Shown here: positions 46,291-56,394 of the stretch, in pieces
Layout: every line of letters starts with the position of its first letter
How positions within the stretch are numbered: the first letter of the stretch is position 1
NCBI RefSeq assembly: GCF_947492535.1
Contig: NZ_CANLNH010000015.1
Location: 53,970 to 117,969 of the forward strand
Length of the DNA: 64,000 nucleotides
Reading direction: 5' to 3'
Origin: an uncultured Dokdonia sp.
GTDB lineage: Bacteria; Bacteroidota; Bacteroidia; Flavobacteriales; Flavobacteriaceae
The notes under the pieces: model-generated
What the model saw: the letters and a program-made list of their open reading frames with translations, nothing else
Databases searched by the model: none
What the model was told of the DNA's origin: nothing
Made by a program: the position numbers and the translations under genes

Positions 46291-46434
46291 TAAAACACCA
46301 TTTTTGTGAAATTTTTATTTAATTTAGTTAAACAAAAAAAATAATTGTGTTTACGTTTCTTCTTTAAAATATATTGCTTGTATGAAGATAGATTAAACAA
46401 AACCAAAGAAAAATAATTACTGAATAAGAAAGTT

Positions 46435-47031
46435 ATGCCGTATAGAAAGTTTGAAGAATATAATATTGAAGTTACAGAAAACGTTAAGAAAAATTTTGAA
46501 TCTATTATAGATGATTTAGGCGAAGATACGTCTAGAGAAGGGATCGTTAAAACTCCAGAAAGAGCTGCAAAAGCAATGCAATATCTTACTTCTGGTTATG
46601 AAATGGATGCTGCGGCTATTTTAAAAGGAGCCATGTTTAAAGAAGACTATGATGATATGGTCATTGTAAAAGATATAGAATTGTATTCCTTATGTGAGCA
46701 TCATATGTTACCTTTCTTCGGAAAAGCGCATATCGCTTATATTCCAAACGGTCATATTGTTGGATTAAGTAAACTTCCTCGTATTGTAGATGTATTCTCA
46801 AGACGCTTACAAGTACAAGAACGATTAACACACGATATCTTAGAATGTATTAACGATACTTTAAAACCAAAAGGGGTGGCAGTGGTTATCGAAGCCTCCC
46901 ACATGTGTATGATGATGCGCGGTGTTCAAAAACAAAATTCAACAACGACAACATCTGGTTTTAGAGGACAATTTGAAAAGATTGAAACGCGTACAGAATT
47001 TCTTAAATTAATAAGTTCTGATTTGTCATAA
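46435..47031 (+). CDS. folE: GTP cyclohydrolase I
   Basis: A 198-residue enzyme converting GTP to dihydroneopterin triphosphate in folate/pterin synthesis. Catalytic zinc Cys and His appear in [20 protein letters not shown] and the second Cys in [13 protein letters not shown]. The family motifs [20 protein letters not shown] and [23 protein letters not shown] are complete. Length is typical of type IA. It is expressed alone with a long, AT-rich leader. Confidence 0.95.
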   Translation: MPYRKFEEYNIEVTENVKKNFESIIDDLGEDTSREGIVKTPERAAKAMQYLTSGYEMDAAAILKGAMFKEDYDDMVIVKDIELYSLCEHHMLPFFGKAHIAYIPNGHIVGLSKLPRIVDVFSRRLQVQERLTHDILECINDTLKPKGVAVVIEASHMCMMMRGVQKQNSTTTTSGFRGQFEKIETRTEFLKLISSDLS

Positions 47032-47137
47032 TTACTTTATTTAATTGGCTTTCTTAAGCGTAAAGTGAGCTAAAACTACCTGTAATCATACTTGGCATAC
47101 CAATTGCTCATACAAAATTGTTATATTTAGTACAATT

Positions 47138-47446
47138 ATGAGTAAATACAAATTATTAATTATTGGCCTCATTATGGATGGGGTAGGGATTTTAACGTCT
47201 GCCGCTTTTTTGGGTATAGGTGATTTTGCAGACGTTGTTTGGGCACCACTTTCTGCTTGGATCATGACAAAAATGTATAAAGGAAATGCAGGCAAAATTG
47301 CAGGAGCAGTTACCTTTATAGAAGAGATATTGCCTGTATCAGATATTATTCCTTCTTTTACATTAATGTGGTTATACACTTATGTATTTAGTAAGAAAGA
47401 AGTAGAGGCTAAGGAAGAAGAAAGTGATATTATTGATATCACTTAA
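47138..47446 (+). CDS. Small hypothetical membrane protein
   Basis: A 102-residue protein with about three helices (residues 5-22, 28-50 and 60-90) and a C-terminal acidic tail ([14 protein letters not shown]). An ATG at 47138 follows an AT-rich gap. It is convergent with ybaB, whose stop overlaps its 3' end by 8 bases. A coding frame of 97 residues on the other strand is its shadow. Function unknown. Confidence 0.65.
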   Translation: MSKYKLLIIGLIMDGVGILTSAAFLGIGDFADVVWAPLSAWIMTKMYKGNAGKIAGAVTFIEEILPVSDIIPSFTLMWLYTYVFSKKEVEAKEEESDIIDIT

Positions 47447-47762
47447 ATAAATCCATACCAGGTATATTAGGCATTCCTTCTTTTGCTACAGCACCCATTT
47501 CTGTATCATGTATGTTTTGAGCTTTCTCTAAAGCTTTATTAAGCGTTAAAATGAGGTAATCTTCCAGTTGTTCTTTATCTTGCAAAAGACTTTCAGAAAC
47601 CTCTATTTCTTTAATACGACCATTTGCAGTGGTAGTAACTTTAAGAAGGCCGTCGTTAGATTGTTCATCTATAAGAACCGTTTTAAGACGTTCTTTAGTC
47701 GCTTCAGCTTTTGCTTTTGCTTCCTGTAATTTACCCATAAGACCCATCATATCTCCAAACAT
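47439..47762 (-). CDS. YbaB/EbfC family nucleoid-associated protein
   Basis: A 107-residue DNA-binding protein: [20 protein letters not shown] at the N-terminal helix and [25 protein letters not shown], typical of the YbaB fold (a dimer that binds DNA). It may influence nucleoid structure. It is followed by nothing in the same direction. Often found near recR in other bacteria, which is not the case here. Confidence 0.9.
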   Translation of the reverse strand: MFGDMMGLMGKLQEAKAKAEATKERLKTVLIDEQSNDGLLKVTTTANGRIKEIEVSESLLQDKEQLEDYLILTLNKALEKAQNIHDTEMGAVAKEGMPNIPGMDLFK

Positions 47763-47830
47763 AATTTTTTAATTTTAAAATGATTGCTACAAATTTATTA
47801 AATTGACGGTTCTGAATCTATGAATAAAGT

Positions 47831-49966
47831 ATGAAAAAAATAGTACCCCTATTAGTACTTACCCTTATTTTTGTAAGTAGTTGTAATAAAAAAAACACGA
47901 GAAATTTGACAAAAAATACCACTCCCCCAAAAGCAGAGAAGAAGCCAGTAAACCTAGAAAAGCACGGAGATATAAGAGTAGATGACTACTTCTGGATGAA
48001 TGAAAGAGATCATCCTGAAGTGATAGATTATTTGGAAAGAGAAAACGATTATTACAATAAACTTACAGAGCATACCAAAGAATTTCAAACAGAATTGTTT
48101 GAAGAAATGAAAGGAAGAATCAAAGAAGACGATGCTTCTGTTCCTTTTAAAAGAAATGGATATTGGTACTATACACGTTATGAAACTGGAAAAGGATATC
48201 CTCTTTATTGCAGAAAAAAAGATTCGTTAGAATCAGAAGAGATTATTCTTTTTGATAATAATGAGATGGCAGAGGGGCATGCATATTTTAATCAAGCGGG
48301 TTACTCAATTTCTGAAGATAATACCATAGCAGCTTTTGGAGTAGATCTTGTTAGTAGACGTAAATACACTATTCAATTTAAAAATCTTGAAACCGGTGAG
48401 CTGCTTTCTGAAAAAATTGAAAATACTACGGGAAGGGCAGTTTGGGCAAATGATAATAAAACAGTGTATTATACACGAAAAGACGAAGAAACATTACGCT
48501 CAAATCAAATATTTAAACATGTTTTAGGAACATCACCAGAAGATGATAAACTGGTTTTTCAAGAAGATGATGAGACCTTTAACACCTTTGTTTACAAAAC
48601 AAAATCAAGAAAGTTTATTGTTATAGGGTCAAGTAGCACGCTTACCTCCGAATACCAATTTACTACAGCAGAAAATGGTGATAGTGACTTTACAATGTTG
48701 CAGAAGAGGGAACGAGGTTTAGAATATAGTATAGCACATTATGGCGAAGAATTCTATATTCTTACCAATATGGATGATGCGACCAATTTTAAGCTGATGA
48801 AAACTCCAGAGACAGCTACCGAAAAAGAAAATTGGACCGAAGTAATACCACATAGAGATGACGTATTACTTGAAGATATAGACATATTTAAAGATTTCTT
48901 AGTTGTAAGTGAACGTACCAACGGACTCAATAAAATACGTATTACACGTTGGGATGATACCGCAGATTATTACTTGCCTTTTGATAACGAAACCTATACA
49001 GCCTATACAGGTACCAATGTAGATTTTGATACAGAAATACTTAGGTATGGCTATAATGCGTTAAATACACCAAGTTCTGTGATTGATTTTAATATGGTCA
49101 CAAAAGAGAAGGAAGTAAAAAAAGAGCAAGAAGTTTTAGGAGGGAAGTTTGAGAAGGAAAATTATGTCATGGAGCGTATATGGGCAACAGCCAGAGATGG
49201 TGTTAAAGTACCTGTATCAATTATATACCATAAAGACACAAAGAAAAACGGAAAAGCACCCCTTTTACAATATGCTTATGGAAGTTATGGTAGTACTATT
49301 GATCCCTCATTTTCAAGCATTCGTTTAACACTGCTTGATAGAGGATTTATATACGCAATAGCGCATGTGAGAGGAGGCGAATACCTAGGAAGACAATGGT
49401 ATGAAGATGGTAAATTGCTTAAAAAGAAAAATACATTCACAGATTTTATTGATGTTTCTAAACATTTAATCGAAAATGATTTTACATCAGCAAAGCATTT
49501 ATATGCTTCAGGAGGATCGGCAGGAGGATTACTCATAGGGAGTGTTATTAATATGGCTCCAGAATTGTATAACGGTGTGATTGCTGCGGTGCCTTTTGTA
49601 GATGTTGTGACGACAATGCTAGACGATTCTATTCCATTAACTACGGGAGAATACGATGAGTGGGGAAATCCTAATGCTAAAGCGTATTATGAATATATGA
49701 AGAGTTATAGTCCGTATGATAACGCTTTCGCGAAAGCGTACCCCAATGTATTTGTAACAACAGGATATCACGATAGCCAAGTACAATATTGGGAACCAGC
49801 AAAGTGGGTGGCAAAACTAAGAGAACATAACACAAGTGATAATCAAATTCTATTTTATTGCGATATGGATGCAGGTCATGGAGGTGCTTCAGGAAGATTT
49901 GAAGCATTAAAAGAGATCGCAAAAGATTATGCATTCTTATTAGATTTGGAAAATATCGATAAATAA
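47831..49966 (+). CDS. S9 family oligopeptidase B-type lipoprotein
   Basis: A 711-residue protein with a lipoprotein signal (MKKIVPLLVLTLIFVSSCNKK; Cys 18). N-terminal beta-propeller domain (about 30-430): HGDIRVDDYFWMNERDHPEV, RIKEDDASVPFKRNGYWYYT. The C-terminal alpha/beta-hydrolase has the nucleophile Ser in ASGGSAGGLLIGSVINM (near residue 564), an Asp in TGYHDSQVQYW (near 645) and the His in DAGHGGASGRFE (near 680), a complete triad. It cleaves short peptides after basic residues in relatives. The lipid anchor points to periplasmic or surface location. The palindrome 49723-49738 is read as AFAKAY. Confidence 0.92.
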   Translation: MKKIVPLLVLTLIFVSSCNKKNTRNLTKNTTPPKAEKKPVNLEKHGDIRVDDYFWMNERDHPEVIDYLERENDYYNKLTEHTKEFQTELFEEMKGRIKEDDASVPFKRNGYWYYTRYETGKGYPLYCRKKDSLESEEIILFDNNEMAEGHAYFNQAGYSISEDNTIAAFGVDLVSRRKYTIQFKNLETGELLSEKIENTTGRAVWANDNKTVYYTRKDEETLRSNQIFKHVLGTSPEDDKLVFQEDDETFNTFVYKTKSRKFIVIGSSSTLTSEYQFTTAENGDSDFTMLQKRERGLEYSIAHYGEEFYILTNMDDATNFKLMKTPETATEKENWTEVIPHRDDVLLEDIDIFKDFLVVSERTNGLNKIRITRWDDTADYYLPFDNETYTAYTGTNVDFDTEILRYGYNALNTPSSVIDFNMVTKEKEVKKEQEVLGGKFEKENYVMERIWATARDGVKVPVSIIYHKDTKKNGKAPLLQYAYGSYGSTIDPSFSSIRLTLLDRGFIYAIAHVRGGEYLGRQWYEDGKLLKKKNTFTDFIDVSKHLIENDFTSAKHLYASGGSAGGLLIGSVINMAPELYNGVIAAVPFVDVVTTMLDDSIPLTTGEYDEWGNPNAKAYYEYMKSYSPYDNAFAKAYPNVFVTTGYHDSQVQYWEPAKWVAKLREHNTSDNQILFYCDMDAGHGGASGRFEALKEIAKDYAFLLDLENIDK
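49723..49738. repeat. Iterated palindrome copy in the S9 peptidase gene
   Basis: Perfect CGCTTTCGCGAAAGCG, read as NAFAKA. Confidence 0.85.
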
Positions 49967-50044
49967 TAAAAAAATATAGTACTTTTGTGCCGATTTGAGT
50001 ATAGATTTTAACCAGAAATAAGCTCAACATCTAACCTAATTTTT

Positions 50045-51085
50045 ATGGCTGATCAACTTCACGTATATGATAATGTATTACAACTTATAGGTAATACACC
50101 ACTTATAAAGCTGAATAGAATTACTAAAGATTTTGATGGAGATTTTTATGCTAAAGTAGAAGCTTTTAATCCAGGTCACTCTTCAAAAGATCGTATCGCA
50201 CTTCATATATTAGAAGAAGCAGAGCGTAATGGAGTATTAAAACCTGGAGATACGATTATAGAAACTACCTCTGGTAATACAGGGTTTAGTATCGCTATGG
50301 TAAGTATCATAAAAGGATATGAGTGTATTTTAGCAGTAAGTTCAAAATCTTCTCCAGATAAAATAGATGCTCTTAAAGCAATGGGAGCAAAGGTATATGT
50401 ATGCCCAGCAAATGTAAGCGCTGATGATCCACGTTCTTATTATAGTGTAGCAAAACGTTTACACGAAGAGACAAAGGGATCTGTATATATAAATCAATAC
50501 TTTAATGAGTCTAATATAGATGCTCATTTTAATACAACAGGACCAGAAATCTGGAATCAAACAGAAGGGGAAATAACACACCTTATTGCATGTAGTGGTA
50601 CAGGAGGTACTATTTCTGGAACAGCACGTTTCTTAAAATCAAAAAATCCTAATATTAAAATCATAGGAGTAGATGCATATGGGTCAGTTATCCAAAAGTA
50701 TCATGCTACGCGTGAATTTGATGCTAGCGAAATTTATCCGTATAGAATAGAAGGTTTAGGTAAAAACCTAATCCCTACAGCAACAGACTTTGATGTGATA
50801 GATACCTTTGTAAAGGTTTCTGATGAAAGTAGTGCGCATTCTGCTAGAGAAATAGCACAAACAGAAGGCTTATTTGTAGGATATACAAGTGGTGCTGCTG
50901 TTCAAGGTTTAAAACAACTTGCTGCAGAAGGCGTTTTTGATAGCACCAGTAAAGTAGTTGTTATATTCCCAGATCATGGAAGCCGATATATGAGTAAAGT
51001 ATTCAGTGATAAATGGATGCGTGATCAAGGTTTCTTTGATAGTGAGCATAATGAAGAAGTACAAACTATAGAATATATAAAGTAA
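50045..51085 (+). CDS. PLP-dependent fold-type II enzyme, probable cysteate synthase (CapA-like)
   Basis: A 346-residue enzyme of the cysteine synthase/cystathionine beta-synthase family. PLP-lysine is Lys48 in [11 protein letters not shown]; the substrate loop is [13 protein letters not shown], the phosphate-binding glycine loop [12 protein letters not shown]. The family could make cysteine from O-acetylserine. However, the next gene is an alpha-oxoamine synthase that, in Bacteroidota, can join acyl-CoA/ACP to cysteate, so making L-cysteate from phosphoserine and sulfite (CapA role) is the best reading. Canonical SVKDR is replaced by SSKDR. A terminator separates the two. A TACTTTTG box lies upstream at 49980-49987. 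Alternatives: ordinary CysK or CysM. Confidence 0.78.
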   Translation: MADQLHVYDNVLQLIGNTPLIKLNRITKDFDGDFYAKVEAFNPGHSSKDRIALHILEEAERNGVLKPGDTIIETTSGNTGFSIAMVSIIKGYECILAVSSKSSPDKIDALKAMGAKVYVCPANVSADDPRSYYSVAKRLHEETKGSVYINQYFNESNIDAHFNTTGPEIWNQTEGEITHLIACSGTGGTISGTARFLKSKNPNIKIIGVDAYGSVIQKYHATREFDASEIYPYRIEGLGKNLIPTATDFDVIDTFVKVSDESSAHSAREIAQTEGLFVGYTSGAAVQGLKQLAAEGVFDSTSKVVVIFPDHGSRYMSKVFSDKWMRDQGFFDSEHNEEVQTIEYIK

Positions 51086-51110
51086 TATATGTAATACTTA
51101 TTGCATAATG

Positions 51111-51140
51111 AAAACTCCTACCTAAACGTAGGAGTTTTTT
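51111..51140 (+). terminator. Hairpin terminator between the capA- and capB-like genes
   Basis: Stem AAAACTCCTAC/GTAGGAGTTTT with loop CTAAAC, followed by TT. It ends the first PLP gene's unit, partly at least. Confidence 0.8.
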
Positions 51141-51196
51141 ATGTTTGGTGGCCAACTGATTATGATTTTGAATTAGGTCAACATATATTATTTATG

Positions 51197-51204
51197 TAGT
51201 TTTG
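51197..51204 (+). promoter_or_regulatory. Possible -7 element of the capB-like gene
   Basis: TAGTTTTG fits TAnnTTTG, 22 bases before the ATG at 51227. A TTG at 51168-51170 lies 26 bases upstream, slightly too far. Confidence 0.45.
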
Positions 51205-51226
51205 CATTTCGTTTGAAAATTTGAAT

Positions 51227-52486
51227 ATGAAGGACTTATTTGATAAGATTTATAAGGATAAAGGACCATTAGGGAAGTGGGCATCAGTAGCAGAAGGTTA
51301 CTTTGTTTTTCCTAAACTAGAAGGTCCTATTTCTAACCGTATGGGATTTCAAGGAAAAGAAGTAATTACTTGGAGTGTAAATGATTATTTAGGACTAGCT
51401 AATCGTCCTGAAGTGCGAGAAATTGATGCACAAGCTGCGGCAGACTATGGAAGTGCATACCCAATGGGAGCACGAATGATGAGTGGTCACACAGAATTAC
51501 ATGAGCAACTACAAAACGAACTTGCAGCTTTTGTAAGTAAAGATGCTGCATATCTCCTAAACTTTGGATATCAAGGAATACTTTCTACAATAGACGCATT
51601 AGTAGGGAAAGATGATATTATTGTGTACGATGTAGATACACACGCGTGTATCATTGATGGTGTTCGTTTGCATATGGGAAAAAGATTTACCTATAAGCAT
51701 AACGATATGGAGAGTATTGAAAAAAACCTTGAACGTGCTACCAAAATGGCAGAACAAACTGGAGGAGGAATTCTAGTGATCTCTGAAGGTGTATTTGGAA
51801 TGAGAGGAGAACAAGGTAGACTTAAGGAAATTGTTGCACTCAAGAAAAAATATAACTTCCGTTTATTAGTAGATGATGCTCATGGATTTGGAACACTTGG
51901 TGCTACGGGAGCAGGAGCAGGAGAAGAACAAGGCGTACAAGACGAGATAGATGTATATTTCGCTACGTTTGCTAAATCTATGGCGAGTACAGGTGCTTTT
52001 ATTGCAGGAGATCAAGAAATTATTGATTATTTAAAATATAACTTAAGATCTCAAATGTTTGCAAAGTCATTGCAAATGCAACTTGTTGTAGGAGCTCTTA
52101 AACGATTAGATATGTTACGCACTATGCCAGAACTTCGTGAGAAGCTTTGGGAAAATGTAAACGCATTACAAGGAGGATTAAAAGACAGAGGATTTGATAT
52201 CGGGACAACACAAAGTTGTGTAACTCCAGTATATCTTAAAGGGAGTATACCAGAAGCAATGGCGCTTGTAAAAGACCTACGTGAAAATCATGGAGTTTTC
52301 TGTTCTATTGTTGTATATCCTGTAATACCAAAAGGCTTAATACTTTTACGTATGATTCCTACAGCATCACATACGCTTACAGATGTAGAAGAGACACTAG
52401 TGGCTTTTGAAGCTATTAGAACCCGTTTAGAAAACGGAACCTACAAAAGATTATCTGCAGGAGTAGAAGCTGCTTTAGGAGCTTAA
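51227..52486 (+). CDS. Alpha-oxoamine synthase family; probable cysteate/serine acyltransferase (CapB/SPT-like)
   Basis: A 419-residue PLP fold-type I enzyme of the 2-amino-3-ketobutyrate/SPT/AONS family: VNDYLGLANRPEVREIDAQA, YPMGARMMSGHTELHEQLQN, DVDTHACIIDGVRLHMG, the Asp/His pair LLVDDAHGFGTLG and PLP-Lys in TFAKSMASTGAF (near 250). It condenses an acyl thioester with a small amino acid, giving the backbone of sphingolipids (serine) or sulfonolipids (cysteate). Beside a cysteate-synthase-like gene, the capnine route (CapB) is likelier than a sphingoid route, but SPT cannot be excluded. The upstream TTG at 51221 is an alternative start; ATG is preferred. A strong terminator follows. Confidence 0.82.
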   Translation: MKDLFDKIYKDKGPLGKWASVAEGYFVFPKLEGPISNRMGFQGKEVITWSVNDYLGLANRPEVREIDAQAAADYGSAYPMGARMMSGHTELHEQLQNELAAFVSKDAAYLLNFGYQGILSTIDALVGKDDIIVYDVDTHACIIDGVRLHMGKRFTYKHNDMESIEKNLERATKMAEQTGGGILVISEGVFGMRGEQGRLKEIVALKKKYNFRLLVDDAHGFGTLGATGAGAGEEQGVQDEIDVYFATFAKSMASTGAFIAGDQEIIDYLKYNLRSQMFAKSLQMQLVVGALKRLDMLRTMPELREKLWENVNALQGGLKDRGFDIGTTQSCVTPVYLKGSIPEAMALVKDLRENHGVFCSIVVYPVIPKGLILLRMIPTASHTLTDVEETLVAFEAIRTRLENGTYKRLSAGVEAALGA

Positions 52487-52505
52487 AAAAAGATACTATA
52501 TATAC

Positions 52506-52546
52506 AAAAACCCGATTCTATATTATAGAATCGGGTTTTTGTTTTT
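52506..52546 (+). terminator. Hairpin terminator after the capB-like gene
   Basis: Long perfect stem AAAAACCCGATTCTATA/TATAGAATCGGGTTTTT around a single loop base, followed by a T-rich run. Confidence 0.9.
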
Positions 52547-52587
52547 ATTACTAATTAAATTATACAATCATTTTAGTTTTTTAAAAA

Positions 52588-52617
52588 GTAAAACCCCTCA
52601 TTTCTGAAGGGTTTTAC
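52588..52617 (-). terminator. Hairpin terminator after the DUF4293 gene
   Basis: Stem AAACCC/GGGTTT (extended by CTCA/TGAA) with T-rich flank on the minus strand, 26 bases past the stop at 52643. Confidence 0.75.
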
Positions 52618-52642
52618 GCACTAATAACTAAGATTTTTAGGT

Positions 52643-53053
52643 CTATCGCAATCGATCTACAGATTTTACGAGATCTTCATCGCGCTTAATTGCCTTATTG
52701 GCTAAGGCTAGTAAAACGATAGAAATAAGCGGAATGATCATTCCAATACCCTTCTCAAGAACCGCCGTTCCTCCGGATAAGATTTGTGATCGGTATACCA
52801 ATACACCTAATAAAACAAAGTTTAATATGATCGTTAGTCGTCCTAGAACGAACTGATTTTGTCTTTTCTTGTATAAAAATATAATAATAAATGATAAAAC
52901 AGCACTTAACGCAAATAATCCTAAAATAATAGGATCATCCTTAGCCCACACGGCATTTCCTTCAGCATCAGCATAAAGGCTAAAAACAAAAGGCAAAGCT
53001 ATAGAAACAATACCTGCTAAGGCTAAATATATGGATTGTATACGTTGTATCAC
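52643..53053 (-). CDS. DUF4293 family membrane protein
   Basis: A 136-residue four-helix protein (helices about 7-25, 45-62, 72-92 and 103-120): MIQRIQSIYLALAGIVSIAL is diagnostic of DUF4293. Found next to rho in Bacteroidota; divergent from it here. Function unknown. Its C-terminus is polar (KRDEDLVKSVDRLR). Confidence 0.9.
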   Translation of the reverse strand: MIQRIQSIYLALAGIVSIALPFVFSLYADAEGNAVWAKDDPIILGLFALSAVLSFIIIFLYKKRQNQFVLGRLTIILNFVLLGVLVYRSQILSGGTAVLEKGIGMIIPLISIVLLALANKAIKRDEDLVKSVDRLR

Positions 53054-53253
53054 TGTGTAAAAATAAATTTCAGGTGCAAAAATAAGTTTCTTTTATGAGT
53101 TATTTGGAAAAGTTTAAAAATAAAATTGTATCATTGTAATGTAATAACGTAATAAGCTCTCCGCTTTTTATTTTCTTGCTAGTTTATATTATCGATTTCT
53201 TCTTTCGGTATATTTTCAAAATCACACAATTATTAATTCACTCTAGTTACTAG

Positions 53254-55011
53254 ATGTTTGACATTTCAGAATTAAAAGCAAAAAAACTTCCTGAGTTACA
53301 GGAAATCGCAAAAGGTATTAAAGTTCCTAAGTTTAGAACTTTAAAAAAATTAGATTTAGTCTATAAAATTTTAGACGTACAAGCTGCAGAACCTGAAAAG
53401 GTAGCTAATACAGCAGCTGTAAAACCATCTAAACCTGAGCCTCCAAAGAAGGCAGCTGCAGAAAACAAAGGCACAGATACTAAGCCCCAAACGCAACAAA
53501 AGCAAACGCAAGCGCCTACACAAGCGCAGGAAAAGCCTAAACGCGATAAACCACAAAGGCCTAGAAGTCAAAACCCAAAAAATAATAAGGTAGAAGAGAC
53601 AAAAACAGTTTCTACTGAGTCTAAAGCTCCTCAAAAAGAAGAAGCAAAAAAAACGACTCCTACCCAAACTCATACAAACGATAAGAGCAAAGAGAAAAAC
53701 TCAGATGGAGGTTCTAACGAACAGAAGTCTAGAGATCATCAACGCGATAATCGTCACAATAACAATAATAAACGACAGCATCGTGATAATAATCGCGACA
53801 ATAATCGTAATAATAACCGTAACCAAAATAATAACCGTAATAACGGAAATGGGAATAAGGATAGCAGAAATCGCTACCGTGAACCAGATTTTGAGTTTGA
53901 AGGTATTATAGAGAGTGAAGGGGTGTTAGATATTATGCAAGATGGATACGGGTTTTTACGATCGTCAGATTATAATTACCTAGCGTCTCCAGATGATATT
54001 TATGTGTCACAATCTCAAATACGTTTATTTGGTTTAAAAACTGGCGATACAGTACTTGGTGTAATACGTCCACCTAAAGAAGGAGAGAAGTATTTCCCAT
54101 TGATTAAAGTCTCTAGAATTAATGGATTAAGTCCAAATATTGTTAGAGATCGCGTTTCTTTTGAGCATTTAACACCATTATTTCCTACTGAAAAATTCAA
54201 TTTGGCAGCAAGACAATCTAGTATCTCTACAAGAGTGATGGATATGTTTGCACCTATCGGGAAAGGGCAGCGTGGTATGATTGTATCACAGCCTAAAACA
54301 GGTAAAACGATGTTACTTAAGGATGTGGCAAATGCTATTGCTGCAAACCATCCTGAAGTATATCAAATGATTCTTTTGATAGATGAACGTCCTGAAGAGG
54401 TTACAGACATGCAACGTAATGTAAAAGGAGAAGTAGTTGCTTCTACTTTTGATAAAGAAGCACATGAGCATGTAAAAGTGGCTAATATTGTTCTTGAAAA
54501 AGCAAAACGCCTTGTAGAATGTGGTCATGATGTTGTGATTCTGTTAGATTCTATCACACGTTTAGCACGTGCCTATAACACTGTTCAACCTGCTTCTGGA
54601 AAGATACTATCTGGAGGTGTAGATGCTAATGCATTACATAAGCCTAAGCGTTTCTTTGGAGCTGCTCGTAATATAGAAAATGGAGGTTCTCTAAGTATTA
54701 TTGCAACAGCACTTACAGAAACTGGTTCGAAAATGGATGAGGTGATCTTTGAAGAATTCAAAGGAACTGGTAACATGGAATTACAATTAGATCGTAATAT
54801 ATCTAACCGTCGTATATTCCCTGCTATTGATCTTACATCATCGAGTACACGTCGTGATGACTTATTACATTCTAAAGATACAAGTCAGCGTTTATGGGTA
54901 CTTCGTAAGTATCTTGCCGATATGAATCCTGTAGAAGCAATGGAGTTTATGAGTGACCGTATTAAAAGTACTCGTAATAATGAAGAATTCTTGATTTCTA
55001 TGAATCAATAA
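53254..55011 (+). CDS. rho: Transcription termination factor Rho with long insert
   Basis: A 585-residue Rho. N-terminal Rho-N domain (about 1-45: [20 protein letters not shown]), then a ~160-residue low-complexity, Asn/Arg/Gln/Lys-rich insert (about 50-210; many N, R, H, Q residues) and the cold-shock-like RNA-binding domain (about 211-290: [16 protein letters not shown]). The ATPase domain has Walker [16 protein letters not shown] (near 346), Walker [17 protein letters not shown] (near 427) and Q-loop [16 protein letters not shown]. It stops transcription by pulling RNA. The insert probably adds an RNA-binding or condensing tail, as described for some Bacteroidota Rho. ATG start at 53254. 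Confidence 0.95.
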   Translation: MFDISELKAKKLPELQEIAKGIKVPKFRTLKKLDLVYKILDVQAAEPEKVANTAAVKPSKPEPPKKAAAENKGTDTKPQTQQKQTQAPTQAQEKPKRDKPQRPRSQNPKNNKVEETKTVSTESKAPQKEEAKKTTPTQTHTNDKSKEKNSDGGSNEQKSRDHQRDNRHNNNNKRQHRDNNRDNNRNNNRNQNNNRNNGNGNKDSRNRYREPDFEFEGIIESEGVLDIMQDGYGFLRSSDYNYLASPDDIYVSQSQIRLFGLKTGDTVLGVIRPPKEGEKYFPLIKVSRINGLSPNIVRDRVSFEHLTPLFPTEKFNLAARQSSISTRVMDMFAPIGKGQRGMIVSQPKTGKTMLLKDVANAIAANHPEVYQMILLIDERPEEVTDMQRNVKGEVVASTFDKEAHEHVKVANIVLEKAKRLVECGHDVVILLDSITRLARAYNTVQPASGKILSGGVDANALHKPKRFFGAARNIENGGSLSIIATALTETGSKMDEVIFEEFKGTGNMELQLDRNISNRRIFPAIDLTSSSTRRDDLLHSKDTSQRLWVLRKYLADMNPVEAMEFMSDRIKSTRNNEEFLISMNQ

Positions 55012-55034
55012 TTCAATACACATATATAAATTAT

Positions 55035-55066
55035 AAATCCTCTCAGTAATGAGGGGATTTTTTTGT
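55035..55066 (+). terminator. Hairpin terminator after rho
   Basis: Stem AAATCC(T)CTC/GAGGGGATTT with loop AGTAAT and then TTTTT. Allows a bulge. Confidence 0.75.
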
Positions 55067-55070
55067 TTTA

Positions 55071-55085
55071 CGCTTTTGCGAAAGC
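55071..55085. repeat. Decayed palindrome copy, intergenic
   Basis: CGCTTTTGCGAAAGC, one base from the standard element, just beyond the rho terminator. Confidence 0.6.
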
Positions 55086-55154
55086 ATATATAGCCTTAAA
55101 ATTTGTAGATTTAAAGAATAACAATCATATAAAATTTCGTTATGAAATTATAGA

Positions 55155-55835
55155 TTAATCTTCTTCCAGTAAGTCAGGCCTACGTTCTTTAGTTCTCTGA
55201 TAGGCTTGTTCTTCTCGCCATGCTTCTATCTTTGGAAAATTACCACTGGTAAGAAGTTCTGGAACCTTCCAGCCTTTATATTCGGCTGGGCGTGTATAAA
55301 TAGGAGGTGCTAACAATCCATCTTGAAAGCTGTCGGTAAGTGCAGAAGTTTCGTTTCCTAAAACCCCAGGAATTAAACGAATAACAGCATCGCAAAAAAT
55401 TAAAGCACCAAGTTCGCCACCACTTAATACATAGTCGCCAATAGAAATTTCTTTAGTAACAAAATGATCACGTACGCGTTGATCTACTCCTTTGTAATGC
55501 CCACAAAGGATAATGATGTTTTCTTTAAGAGACATCGTATTTGCCATTCCTTGGTTAAGTGTTTCTCCATCTGGCGTCATATAAATCACTTCATCATACT
55601 CACGTTCTGATTTTAATTGAGAGATACATTTATCTATAGGTTCTATCATCATGACCATACCAGCGCCACCACCAAATTGGTAATCGTCTATTTGCTTATA
55701 ATTATCAGTTACATAATCTCTTAAATTATGAAAATGTACTTCTACCAAACCTTTGGCAATAGAACGTTGCATAATAGAAGCCTCAAATGGGCTTTTTAAT
55801 AAATCAGGTACAACGGTGATGATATCTATACGCAT
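55155..55835 (-). CDS. trmD: tRNA (guanine-37-N1)-methyltransferase
   Basis: A 226-residue SPOUT methyltransferase that puts N1-methyl on G37 next to the anticodon, preventing frameshifting. The knot and SAM-binding parts are complete: [58 protein letters not shown] and [10 protein letters not shown]. Length is normal. Its ATG is followed, further upstream, by a GNAT gene in the same direction. Confidence 0.96.
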   Translation of the reverse strand: MRIDIITVVPDLLKSPFEASIMQRSIAKGLVEVHFHNLRDYVTDNYKQIDDYQFGGGAGMVMMIEPIDKCISQLKSEREYDEVIYMTPDGETLNQGMANTMSLKENIIILCGHYKGVDQRVRDHFVTKEISIGDYVLSGGELGALIFCDAVIRLIPGVLGNETSALTDSFQDGLLAPPIYTRPAEYKGWKVPELLTSGNFPKIEAWREEQAYQRTKERRPDLLEED

Positions 55836-55893
55836 GCGTACTATAAATTATGATTTTGAAATCTAAGACTATTAGGGTCTTTTATATGACTTA

Positions 55894-56340
55894 TTAATTT
55901 GTGGGCCAAAAGTAATGTAAATCTGGGTCTTTTGTAAATCCTAAACGCTCATAAAGGTGTTGCGCCGGATTTGTGGTTTCCGTTTGTATAACAATTCCTT
56001 TTTGATGCTCTTTGCGACATAAATCTTTTACCGTATGTATAAGCGCTTGTCCTATTCCTTTGCTTCTATGGTCTGTATGTATATAGAGATCATTTAAGAT
56101 ATACATAGGTTCCATGCTTACTGAAGAAAAAATAGGATACAGTTGTGTAAACCCTACGGCTGTTTCTGAGTCCGCTTTCGCGAAAGCGATATAAATAACA
56201 CTATCGTTATGTGTGAGACGTTCTTTAAGAAAGATACGTGCTTTATCATAGTCTGAAGTTTGTCTATAAAAAACGCGATACCCATCAAATAAAGGGATTA
56301 ATGATTCTAAATCTTGGAGTGTTGCTAATCGTATGTGCAT
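55894..56340 (-). CDS. GNAT family N-acetyltransferase
   Basis: A 148-residue GNAT: MHIRLATLQDLESLIPLFDG, DLYIHTDHRSKGIGQALIHTV (acetyl-CoA loop HRSKGIG) and NPAQHLYERLGFTKDPDL. The palindrome 56173-56188 is read as IAFAKADSE. Substrate unknown. A hairpin separates it from the coiled-coil gene upstream. Confidence 0.9.
   Translation of the reverse strand: MHIRLATLQDLESLIPLFDGYRVFYRQTSDYDKARIFLKERLTHNDSVIYIAFAKADSETAVGFTQLYPIFSSVSMEPMYILNDLYIHTDHRSKGIGQALIHTVKDLCRKEHQKGIVIQTETTNPAQHLYERLGFTKDPDLHYFWPTN
56173..56188. repeat. Iterated palindrome copy in the 55894 GNAT gene
   Basis: Perfect CGCTTTCGCGAAAGCG, read as AFAKA. Confidence 0.85.
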
Positions 56341-56344
56341 AAAA

Positions 56345-56372
56345 AAAATCTGTACTCGAAAGTACAGATTTT
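56345..56372 (-). terminator. Hairpin terminator after the coiled-coil protein gene
   Basis: Stem AAAATCTGTACT/AGTACAGATTTT with loop CGAA and an adjacent T run on the minus strand. Confidence 0.8.
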
Positions 56373-56394
56373 AAATTTAAATATGGTGTTAAAC

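Noticed and set aside
47086..47379. Minus-strand frame of 97 residues
   Set aside because: Shadow of the small membrane protein; lower coherence and no neighbours.
53371..53673. Minus-strand frame rich in Arg, Phe, Cys and Leu opposite rho
   Set aside because: It is the reverse of the low-complexity insert of rho, not a gene.
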